Of a stretch of 64,000 nt of DNA, positions 12,425-22,900 are shown piece after piece. The DNA comes from Brachionus plicatilis (Eukaryota; Rotifera; Eurotatoria; Ploima; Brachionidae), in contig QEOQ01000180.1 of the NCBI GenBank assembly GCA_010279815.1, forward strand, positions 605,770 to 669,769, in the 5' to 3' direction. Under the pieces are notes generated by a model. That model was not told the origin of the DNA, did not search any database, and saw only the letters and a program-made list of their open reading frames with translations. Both the position numbers and the translations under genes were made by a program. Every line of letters begins with the position of its first letter. Within the stretch, counting starts at the first letter, position 1.

Positions 12425-12735
12425 CAGAGTTGTTTAAAAGTCAAAAGTCTCAAGTCAAGTCCAAGTCCGAACTTTTTTTTTTTTTTTCAAAAGTCCGACC
12501 AAAGACTTCAATTTCTTTTTTAAATTTTCATTCATAAGTCGAAGTCCAGGCTTTAAAATTTTGAATACTGAAGAAGTAATTTATGCTAAAATTGCAACAA
12601 AATTCTGATATATGGCAAATCTATTGCATTAGACAACCCAAGAGTATATAAATTTTTTGATATGAAGCCTGATCTAGCAAATTCAAAAAAAAATTCTCGA
12701 CTTAGACTTTTTTTTGGGGCTTTTAGACAACTCTG
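12425..12735. mobile_element. hAT-like MITE, CAGAGTTG family, copy 1
   Basis: The ends are CAGAGTTGTTTAAAAGTC and GGCTTTTAGACAACTCTG, imperfect inverted repeats. They are flanked by 8-bp duplications GATGGAAC (12417-12424) and GATAGAAC (12736-12743), one mismatch. The arms carry repeated AAGTC/AAGTCC units. The interior is closely similar to the copy at 59273-59544 (shared ATATGGCAAATCTATTGCAT and TATGAAGCCTGATCTAGCAA). No transposase is encoded. The mismatch in the duplication suggests an older insertion than the 59-kb copy. Confidence 0.85.
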
Positions 12736-13153
12736 GATAGAACAACCATCAGCAATTAGGAGGTCAACAATCACGAAAGAGCTGGCCAAAATGGGAAAGA
12801 CATGGGAAGAAGCAAGGGTAAAGACAAAAGATCGATTTGAGGAGAATCAAAAGTAATGACTCTATTCTTCCCAAAGAGTGGATAAGGAAAAAATAATTAA
12901 ATTTATTTTGCTAGTAATTGTTAAAAATAAATATAGAAAGGTAGTTTTCGAAAAGAAAAAATTTTGGATGAATTTTAATGAAGTCATGTGAATAAGATTT
13001 AATTCATATTTCGTTTTTTTTAGTTTTAAAAAATTGATGATAAAAATTTAGAATAAAAATTTTATTCAAAAAATTTGATAAAAACTTGTCAAATATTATA
13101 ATATTAAAATTTTAAAACGATTGAATAAAAAACAATAAGTTTAATGTTATGTA

Positions 13154-13807
13154 AAGTTCAAGAAATTCAAAATTTAAGTGATATCTGAATTTCTAATTTT
13201 TGACTCGAAATTCTGATACTACGTCCTTTGAAGCCCTAAATTTAATTTTTTTTGGGGGGAAATTAAAAAAAAATTTTGTACCCAGGGCTCCTAAAATAAC
13301 TAACCCTTTAAAAAGTAATAGTTCTTCCAGAAACAGAAATTCAATGATAAAATTAAAATATTTATATTCTGAAAGAACATAAAATTTTCTACACTCTGGT
13401 GTATATTTTTATTCAAAAAAAAGGTATGTCGATTTAATTTATTTAATAACAGCCAAAATAACGCTTTTTTTCACTTGAATCGTGTGTTGTCCCAGGCATC
13501 ACTTGAGATCAAATTTTTTTTTTTTAATAAACTAGACAAAATTCTGAACAAATCTGTGGTTTACTTTTTTGAATTTTGGCTTTATTTTTTACAGATAAAG
13601 TCTCAAAAACAAATGATATTTTTTTAAATTTTTATATTTTTCAAATAAATAAATCTTTAAAGTAAAGAATTCGAAATACTTAAGTGTTAGGCTACTGTTT
13701 ATTTTGATTAAAAAATGAAATTTAGGGTTTCAAAGGACGTAGTTTACGAATTTCGAGTCAAAATTTAGAAATTCAGATATCACTTAAGTTTTGAATTTCT
13801 TGAGCTT
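13154..13807. mobile_element. Long terminal-inverted-repeat element, possibly TA-flanked
   Basis: The left arm at about 13154-13245 (AAGTTCAAGAAATTCAAAAT ... CTACGTCCTTTGAAGCCC) pairs with the right arm at about 13728-13807 (GGTTTCAAAGGACGTAG ... TTGAATTTCTTGAGCTT). TA dinucleotides sit at both edges, which would suit a Tc1/mariner-type target, but two bases are weak evidence. The interior has no transposase frame. The short open frame 13200-13382 is part of this element and is not a gene. Confidence 0.6.
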
Positions 13808-13809
13808 TA

Positions 13810-15391
13810 ATTACTTTTTTTTAATGTTTAAATTTTCAATTATCAATTCACTTGAGGAAATTTTATTTTTATTGATTTAGAAAAAAAAATTTGTTTAAAT
13901 TTTTATCCTAGAATAGAAAAAGGTTCATCAAATGTTGTATCGTTTGGACCAATTAGAAAATATTTTTATCTTTTAATTTAATAAATTAATAATTCAAATC
14001 TAAAATAAAAGTTTTAATATTTGTTTCTTTATAACGAATTTCAAACACCTATTTTGTTTCAAACAGTTAAATGAATAAACGAATGGAACATATTTACTAA
14101 ATTTTAATCAGCGTCTTTTCAAAATTAATCTCTTTCTTAACTTTCTTGCCTTGGTACTTTTATTTTTTAGTATAGTAAATGAGAGCCTATTTCAAAAAAC
14201 ATAAACATGCTTTTTCATTTTTTTTTAAATTGAAATTATTTATCTTTCGATCAAGTAATAATAAAGTAATTTTTTTGGTCACCTCTACGAATTTTCTAAA
14301 GAATTAGAGAAAAAATACAAAGTTTATATATACCTGATGATTATCAATTTTATATTATCAAATTATTGTTTTAAAAGTATTAGGCAGAAAAAATTCAATT
14401 GCGAAAACATTAAACTTGTAAAATGGATTTTATAAAAACACATTAAAATTGACCTAAAAGTTAATTTCCAATCAAGTAAATTTGGTTTTTCAAAGAGTAG
14501 CTTGAGCATCATCTATAATGATGATGTTCGGGATACCAAAATTTATGAATTAAAAAAAAAAAAGATTTAAGATGTCTTAGTCCAAGGCAAAAAAAAATCA
14601 GATTAGATTTTTAAGTACAAAATTTTGTTTGTAATTACAAGGTTATCAAAAATAAAAAAGTAATTGTGGTTGTGGGAAATTTAGTTTATTAGCCTTTTAT
14701 AAACCGAGTTCATCCATTTAACTTTTAATTGACCCATTTCAAAATTTAAAAAAATTAAATGAGTTCATCAAAATAAATTTTTGACATTTCTTCTAAATGA
14801 TTTTAGTCCTTAAGAACAAATGCTCTCTGCTAACTATCAAATAAATTAATGATTTGGTTCGCCCTAAGACAATCTAAAAAAATAATAGTGTCACAACAAG
14901 GCCTTTAATTCAAATCATGCAAAGTACTACTTGTAATTTTAATCTAAAAAAAAAAACATTGTACATTTAAATAATCAACTAAATCTTATAAAAATCAATA
15001 CACCTATGCTTGTTTGTGATATTCGATTTTCTTTTGCCCTTGATCGAACTCAAGCTGTTTTCAAGAATGACCATCGCTGTGATACGAAAAGTAATTATAG
15101 ACCTACGGTTAATATCAAGTATTTCAAGAGTATTTTAGTTACTTCGAATAGCAACAAATTTTTAGAATAGTCAAAAATGTTCAGATTTTAATTATTTAGT
15201 TTTTTTTTCCAGTCTAAATCGTTCTAAAACCCCTTTTTAATTCATGGTTCAGAAAATTCTTTTAAAAATTAAGCCTTATAAAATTCTTTAAACAAAACAA
15301 GTTTTTGTACAAACAGAAAACTTTTATTTTTAGTAAGCACAAGAGATTTTGAATTAAAGGCAGTTCCAAAAATTTTAAATAAAATTTAGAG
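13810..15391. other. Intergenic, upstream of the chitinase
   Basis: AT-rich. A short repeat TCATCTATAATGATGATG occurs near 14511. No open frame, RNA gene or regulatory element can be identified by eye. Confidence 0.4.
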
Positions 15392-18300
15392 ATGAAAATT
15401 AAGAAAAAAGTTTTTGGTCTATTTTTTTTATTAGTAAATCTACGCTGCTGTTTGGCAACCTTTAAAAAAGTTTGGTAAACATTTTTAAATTTTATTTGGC
15501 AAAACGATCTATATTATAATTTTAGCTATTTCACAAATTGGGCCCAGTCAAGACCAAGTGGTGCAGAATTTTATCCAGAAGACATTCATCCTGAATTGTG
15601 CACACATATTATTTATGCTTTTGCGAAAATTGAAAATTATACTATTGCGCCGACTGAAGCAATTGATATTGAAATCGATGATGGTTTTGGCTTATATGAG
15701 CGAATAATGGTTCTGAGAATAATAAATCCTGCATTAAAAATTTTACTAGCTGTAGGAGGGTGGGCCCAAGGATCAGCCGGTTTTGATACTGGTAAAAAAT
15801 TCAATTAATTCTAATTGAGTAATTATACAATTAAAATTTCTTTAAGTTGTCGAAAATGATGGAACAATGAAAACGTTTGCCAAGAATTCAATTAATTTTC
15901 TAAGAAAATGGGAATTCGACGGACTCGGTATACTTAAAAATTTTAAATCCTTAATATCTAAAATTTTTAATTTTTTAATAAATAAAGATGTTGATTGGGA
16001 GTTCCCTGTTGTTAAAAAAAAACAATTTACAAGACTTTTAGAAGTAAAGCGAATCGATTTAATTTAAATTTAACTTAAAATAATTAATTAGATATTGAGA
16101 ACTGAATTTGACAATGAAACTCCAAAAAATAAAACTCTTGAGCTATCTATTGCAGTATCCGGTGGCCAAGCAACCATTGATACTTCTTATGAAGTAGATA
16201 AAATTAGTCGATATGTTGATTTTGTGAATTTGATGGCCTATGACGTAAAAACTTAATAACCCTAAAAAATATGGAATTTAGTTTGAATTTAGTTTCACGG
16301 TTCTTGGAGCATAAAAACGGGCTTTCATTCAGCTTTGTATTCAAAAACAGGAGATTTGTCATGGGAAAATACCTTAAATGTGGTAAGATTATATGTACAA
16401 ATTTGATTTGTTTGTGTTAAAGTTTTTTTTGTAAGGATTGGTCGGTAAATTACTGGCTTAAAAAAGGTTGTCCAAGAGAAAAGCTAATTTTGGGCATAGC
16501 TTTTTATGGAAGAGGTTTTAAACTGGCTAATTCTCAATCAAACAAAGTTGGTTCACCTTCTAGAGGATCATCTAGAGCTGGAAAATTTACTCAAGAAGCC
16601 GGTTTTTTGTCTTTTTATGAAGTAAATTTTTAAAACTAAGTCAAAAAATATTTTTTTTTACTTATTTTAAAGATATGTCAAATAAAAAAAGAGAAAAATC
16701 TAGCTGAAGAATTTGACAATGAACTTGGGGTGCCTGGTCTCACTTTTGATAATCAATGGATCGGATATGAAAATCAAGAATCAGTAATTTTAAAAGCAAG
16801 TTACATAAAAGATATGTGCCTTGGAGGAGCTATGATTTGGACTGTAAGAAAACTACTCCACTAGAAAATAGAAAATTCAATTTGGAATGTGTTTTTAAGA
16901 TTGATTTTGATGATTTCAAAGGAACTTTTTGTGATGAAGGAACATATCCACTAATGACCATTCTAAATGAAGTCCTAAAAGACTCAGAATGCTATGAGTC
17001 AATTATTAAACAGGAAATCGCTTCATCAAGTATTTACATCTAATTTTAAAGTTTTCATTTTAAAATTTAATTTTAGCAGAACCAGTTACCACAGTAGCTC
17101 CAGTTAGAATGCCTGGTAAATTTAATTTAATTTTCTATTAAAATAATTGTTACATTTAAAAAAAGTAACAGAAGAGACTTTGACTTCGGAAACAATTCAA
17201 TTTGAGACAAGTATTATTTTTTGTAAAATTAAATAAAAAAGTTAATTTTTATTTTGTTTAAGCTACACAATTCGTTGAAACTAAAGCTTCAACACAGAAA
17301 TCAGGTAAGTGTAATAAAGCATTAAATTTGATTTTTATTAATTAAACATTTCTAGTGACTAACGATTCTAGTGAGAATTCGCTGGATTTTGAACTGCTCT
17401 CGTCATGTATGCATTTTTTATTCATTAAAACTAAAAATTAAAGCAGATTATCTTAGACAAATGCAATGGAACTACTTTGATACCAAGCTTTATTGGATGC
17501 GAATTTTACCAAGTTTGTTTAAAAGGCTTTGAAAACCCAGCTGCGATTTTAAAGTGTCCTGCAAACTTATGGTTTGATAAAACTCAACAAACTTGTACAA
17601 AAAATAAACCTGTAGAAAACAACTGATTTTAATGTAAAATATTTATAAATTTTTTACAAAAGGCCACGTGTGAAACCGAAATTGAATCGGCCACCTTGAT
17701 TCCGATGATTTCGCCTGATACTTCAGTGTTTGCTAACACAACCAAATCAGTAGCTGAACTGCCAAATACAACAGAACATTTTATAACCCAAGACAATGAT
17801 GACACCACTCAAATAGTTTTTGCTACACTTGCACCTTTTTTATCAACAGATAAACAACAAAAAGATATAAAATACCCGGCTAATAATACAACAGCTTTAG
17901 TCTTTATTACTTCAGAACAAAAATCTACATCCATTGACCAAGAAAATGAAGATAATACTTTGGAAAACACTACTGTTATGGCTTATGCTACTTCAGAACA
18001 AAAATCTACATCCATTGACCAAGAAAATGAAGATAATACTTTGGAAAACACTACTGTTATGGCTTATGCTACTTCAGAAACCAAGACAGAAAACAATCAA
18101 TCAGATGATAGTTTACCTAAAACATCCATAATAGCTTATGCAACACCACAAAGTACTAAATCTTCTAATGAAGCCACATTAAACACTACAGTAATAGTTT
18201 ACGCTACTCCTGAAACCACTAAGTCCTCAGAATCTGGTGATACAATTTATTCTGAAACCACAATATTTGCTTATGCAAGCCCAGGGAAAACCCAGGAATT

Positions 18301-18843
18301 GACTGTAACTCAGTCATCTACTTTAAAAACAACTTTGATTGAGAATGATGACTCAGAATTTAAATGCCCTCATGCGTCTGGTCTATACCCGAATCGGGAA
18401 AGCTGTGTTCGATTTTGGCACTGCTCGAATTTTATTCCGTTTGATAAAAAATGTCCCGGAAATCTAGTTTTTGATAATAAACTCAAGGTTTGTGCATGGA
18501 CAAGTGATTCATGCAAGCAAACTTTAAAAAAATTGTTAAGCTATGATCTAATGAGATTAGACTCACCATATTTTAAACTTACACTTCCTGTTAATAATGA
18601 ATCGGACGATGGTAAATTAAAAATTGATTTAAAAAAAAATACTTGATGATATTTTTTTGTTTAGTTTTTGTTTGTCCTGAAGTGGATGGTTTGTTTGAAA
18701 ATAAGAAAAACTGTAAAAGTTTTTGGCAATGCTATAGAGGAGTGCCATATCTTAAGATGTGTGCTGGAGATTTAGTATTCAACAAGAAAATTGGAGTTTG
18801 TGATTACCACTCGAGTTGTAATGAAAATAGATTTGAACATTAG
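15392..18843 (+). CDS. Secreted GH18 chitinase with three CBM14 (peritrophin) domains
   Basis: An endochitinase of about 900 residues from about 15 exons. Exon 1 (15392-15474) encodes a signal peptide (KVFGLFFLLVNLRCCLA). The GH18 barrel follows: CYFTNWAQSRP, LLAVGGWAQGS, the catalytic motif FDGLDVDWEFP with the proton-donor Glu present, VNLMAYD, FHGSWS, LILGIAFYGRGF, and GGAMIWT..DFDDFKGTFC. Several tiny Thr-rich exons lead to the first six-cysteine CBM14 (17464-17610, closed by TC after an intron starting at GTAGAA). A Thr/Ser-rich, probably O-glycosylated linker follows, then a second CBM14 (about 18362-18515) and a third in the last exon (about 18664-18828). The linker holds a perfect 81-bp tandem duplication. 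Such enzymes remodel cuticle, egg shell or gut lining, or digest chitin. The only downstream neighbour, ZMAT2, is convergent. Confidence 0.93.
17909..18070 (+). repeat. 81-bp perfect tandem duplication in chitinase linker
   Basis: Two identical 81-bp units (17909-17989, 17990-18070) encode 27 residues each, starting TSEQKSTSIDQENEDNTLEN and ending VMAYA. Diverged relatives (IIAYAT, VIVYAT, TIFAYAS) flank them, so the linker appears to have grown by repeated in-frame duplication. The identity at silent sites indicates a recent event. Confidence 0.95.
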
Positions 18844-18941
18844 TTTTGTTATATTTAAATTTTTTTAAAAGTTTTTTCAAGTTAGATTTGTTTATTAAAA
18901 TAATAAAATAAAAAAGTTTAATTACAATGTTTTAAAGAATA

Positions 18942-19655
18942 TCAACTTTTTTTTGAGCCACCAAATCCCGAGAATCCCATCATAGAAGCTATATCTAAGG
19001 TCTCGCTAGAGCCTTCCTCTTCATCATTTTCTGTCCCATTTTTATTCTTTCTTTGTTTTTTCTTTTCTTTACGATATGCTTTAATCTTTTCCTCTTCTTC
19101 CTTCAATTCTTTGATCCTCTCATCCAAGTCGTATTGTTTTTTCTTCTCTTCTTTTTTTTTTTTATTGAACTCAAACCGCTGTTTGACTTGATCCAAAGTA
19201 CTTCGCTCAATTCTCATTGACATGCCCAAATTTTTAATATCTAAAATGATTTAATTTAAAAATTAAGAAAAAATTGTCAATTTTTTAAATACGTTTTTTT
19301 CCATTTATGTGATCCAGAAAATTCATGGAGTCCTTTACCACACAATCACAAATATTACAATAGTATCCTCCTGCTAAATTTGCTGGTGTCGCCTTTGAAA
19401 TGATTACGGTTTTACCAAGTTTTGATTCTAAATCGATTTTGTAGTCTCGAGCTTTTAGCATTTCCGGCTTTGCCTTTGATTCTTCATCTTCTTCTTCATC
19501 GCTCAAAGGACGCTTTGCATTTTGATTTGCATATTGATTCACGTCCCACTTTCGTCTATGATCTTCGGGTGCCTATAAACAAAACATTTTACGAATAAAG
19601 AGATTTGAGAAAAAGTTGTCATAATTTTGAAAACCCCACTTACTGGTAAACTCAT
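18942..19655 (-). CDS. ZMAT2: ZMAT2 / Snu23 spliceosomal zinc-finger protein
   Basis: A component of the U4/U6.U5 tri-snRNP and the spliceosomal B complex. Three exons: MSLP at 19644-19655, a middle exon at about 19292-19574 and the last at 18942-19245. The middle exon has KIDLESKLGKTVIISKATPA and the U1-type C2H2 finger GYYCNICDCVVKDSMNFLDH ending INGKKH across the splice. The last exon gives NLGMSMRIERSTLDQVKQRF, a long Lys/Glu helix, and the conserved ending MMGFSGFGGSKKS. Size (about 190 aa) and every block match animal ZMAT2. It lies 317 bp downstream of RAD50 on the same strand and converges with the chitinase, about 100 bp between stop codons. Confidence 0.96.
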
Positions 19656-19971
19656 TCCTGTTTTTATCCTAGAAAAAAAATAAATTTTTTCAATTGTTAA
19701 TTTTAGAATTTATACGATTGTTACATCGTTTAAGATTTTTGAAAATTAAAAAAGTTTTAAAGTTTATTTTCAGGTTAAAATAATGGAATGGTTAATTTCA
19801 TAATATCAAGAAATAAGAATGTTTAAAAAGTTAATGTATAAATATTTTGTCATTTCGATTTGAATTTTGTTAATGTTTAAAGACTTGATTTATTTCTTTT
19901 GGAAATTTTTGAAAAACCACTTAAAAATTTAAAAAATACTGAAAAATAATTTTAGTCGAGATTCAAATAAA

Positions 19972-22900
19972 TTACTTTTCATCTTTGTGAACTCTGTAAA
20001 ATTGATCCATATACTCCGAGCGACCAAGCATATCTAGAAAATCTTCATCATGCGTAATAATTATCAGCTGGAAATTTTTTTGCACAGATCGTGTTTTTAT
20101 TATTCTTTAAAAGTAAAAACTTAAATGTTTTAAAATTTAATATTTTCAATAAAACCAAAACTTAATTAATTCTATAAAATTAAATATAATTTTTTTTTTT
20201 AATTATTAATTTTATTTATTTTAGAGTAATTTTTTAGATAAAAAATTTTATTGATATTTTTTAATTAAAGATTCAAAATAAACTTAAAAGTAACTTGCCA
20301 ACAGTATGTCCTTGCAAAGAAGTCTTCCCCAAATTCGAGTTTTGCCCCCAAGAATCGATGGTTATCGATCCTGTGTTATAAATATATCAAAATTAATCAA
20401 AATTAATCAATTATAATAACATTTATAAATCTCGAATTGTTTTTGACTAAATCTTTTAAGTTTTTTTTATATTTACTAAATATATAGATTTAAATTTAAA
20501 TAATTTCTTAAATTTGATTTTTTGAATTTCTAATTCAAGTTTCTTCTTGGTTCAAACTAGTGTTGGATGCGGTCAGAGCTAATCGGTCCAATAGACGGAT
20601 AGAATTCTGGCGGGTGTGTTTAAAATTGAATAAAAAAATTTTTTCTTATCTTGTTTATTAAAAAACAAATTTTTAAATATTCTTCAAAATACGGACTTGA
20701 AAATAATTTTTATTTTTAAGACAAATTTATTATTTGAATATTTTCCGTTCCAGGTAGTTGTTATTATGTTATTTAGTAGTAGCGACCAAGTTAAAGTCAA
20801 AGTCACTAAAATTAATTTTTTTGAAGAATTTTTAAAAATTTATTTTTAATAAATTAAATAAAAAAAAAACTGCTTTTCTATCTCGCAAAAATTCTGACCG
20901 TATAGCCCGCCCGTATCTGTGTCATTTGTCTTGACTTGAATTTTTTTTTCTGTAGTCATGTCAATACTAGAAATTACTTTATTTTGGTAAGTGAAAAAAC
21001 ACATCTCTTTATTAATTTTTATGAATTATCTACAAATTTCTATCTACAAATGTATTGAATTTGAACAAAATTAAAAACCCGATTGTAGGCCAACAAAATT
21101 TAGAAATAGTTCAGTATGTGGAATTCCAGCTATCTCCGCCACTAGCTTCTATAACACCATCCACGTCAAATAAGAGGAGCACTCCAGAAACCGAGCCAGA
21201 AATCACAATTCCTAAAAAGAGGGGTAGAAAACCTGGAAGTAAGAACAAAAAGACAATTGAAATAGAGTCAGCCATGAGTTCTAAATAAATTAACCAGTAT
21301 TAAATTAACCAATTAACCTTTTTTTTTAGTATTTTTTACATTTTGAATTTTTTTTAAATCGAATTTTCACTTTTAATGCACGCACTAAATCCAAAATGTA
21401 ATATTTTCGAATAAAAATTTAAATTAATTTTTTTTGTAAAAAAAAATTATTTTTGCGCATTTAATGAGACATTAAAATTAAAATTTCAGTTTTAGACCGG
21501 CCTTAAAACTATTTTCGAAAAAAATTCAAAACACATGTTTAATGCCGGGATTAAACCCGAATTTTCGTTTTTTAACCCCGCATTATGAAACCCGAGATTA
21601 CGGTATTAAAGTTAATCTTTACAAATTATTTTTTTAATGTATTAAAAATAATAGCTTTTTTATTTATGTTTAGTTTTAACTAATGCTTTTAAAATTAAAT
21701 CTTTTTTAAACAATTTATTTCTAAAAAAAAAAACTTACTCAACAAGAGCACTAGCCAAGCTTTCAATATTGTCTCTATCCAAATTTGTAGTAGGTTCATC
21801 CAGTGCCAAAATTCCTGAGTTGAGACAAAACGTTTCGGCCAAAGCCAACCTTATAATAATACTAGCCAACACTTTTTGGCCAGCACTACATCTACCTCTC
21901 ATGTCCAAACAAGTGTCACCTTTAATAAGCACAACCCTATAGTTATAGGTTTTTCTTGTTTTAATTTGTTCCTCAGCACCATTCTCTTCCTCGCTTCTAA
22001 TTTCAATATAATCTATGTCAACCCCACGGTAAACTTGTCTCCACAATTGTTTGATAATCTTGTTAATTTCATTCATTTTAATTTGATGATAGTTCATTAT
22101 AGCCCTATCCAAAGCCTTGTAGTACTTTTCTATATCCATAACACTGTACTCAAGCACTTTAAGGTCACTGGTGCATACCATATACTTTTCGATAGCGTTC
22201 TTAATTGTGTCCAAACTGAGCTCTTCATTGATCGCCTGGAGTCTACCTTCTAAAATGTTGATATTCGAAACTACCTCGTTTATCTCTTTGTGTAAATCAT
22301 CACGTTTTTTCTCCAATTTTTCCTGCTCCACTTTAAAGTCCTTTAAATTGATGTTGTCATTTAGCTGAAGTTCTTCTTTTTTCTTGGCAAACTGTTTCTC
22401 TTTGGTGTCAAAGAGCCTTCTCTTTTGTCTCAACATTAAATTGTCGTTCAGCTCTCTCTGCTTTATCTCTTGTCTAGCTATTTCCAGTTTTATGTTTTCC
22501 GCGTCCTGGTACAATTTATCCACTCTGCCATTCAAATCTTTTTCGTTTGCATCCAACAGCTTAAATTCTTTTTTGTACTCAGTCATCTTTGACTCGTCAT
22601 TTTGCTCAAAATTGTTCACATGCTTGACCAAATCATTTATCTGGTTGAACATAGCGTTTATTTCTTGATAAAAATTGTTTTTAGTTGTCAATTCTTTGTG
22701 AGTTTTTTTAGAAACAACCTCTTTTTGATTGACCAAATTTTCCACCAATTTGCTACAAGTCCCAAAACTAGCTTCCAAAGTGAGTATTTCTTTTTTCAAG
22801 CTGGCCATTTCGCTCCTTAGCTCCTCTTTTTTGTCAATGAGCTGCGATTTTTTTTGGTTCTTTGACTCAATTTCGTTGCGTCTAGTCTTGAATTCATTTA

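Noticed and set aside
18643..18843. Separate small secreted gene starting MMIFFCLVFVCPEVDG
   Set aside because: It is the last chitinase exon. The apparent start lies in the preceding intron, and splicing at 18612/18662 joins the third CBM14 domain in phase.
20290..20375. Exon-like GC-richer block in the RAD50 intron (minus-strand [20 protein letters not shown])
   Set aside because: RAD50 phase and length are complete without it, it has no good donor site, and no family is recognised. Probably repeat debris.
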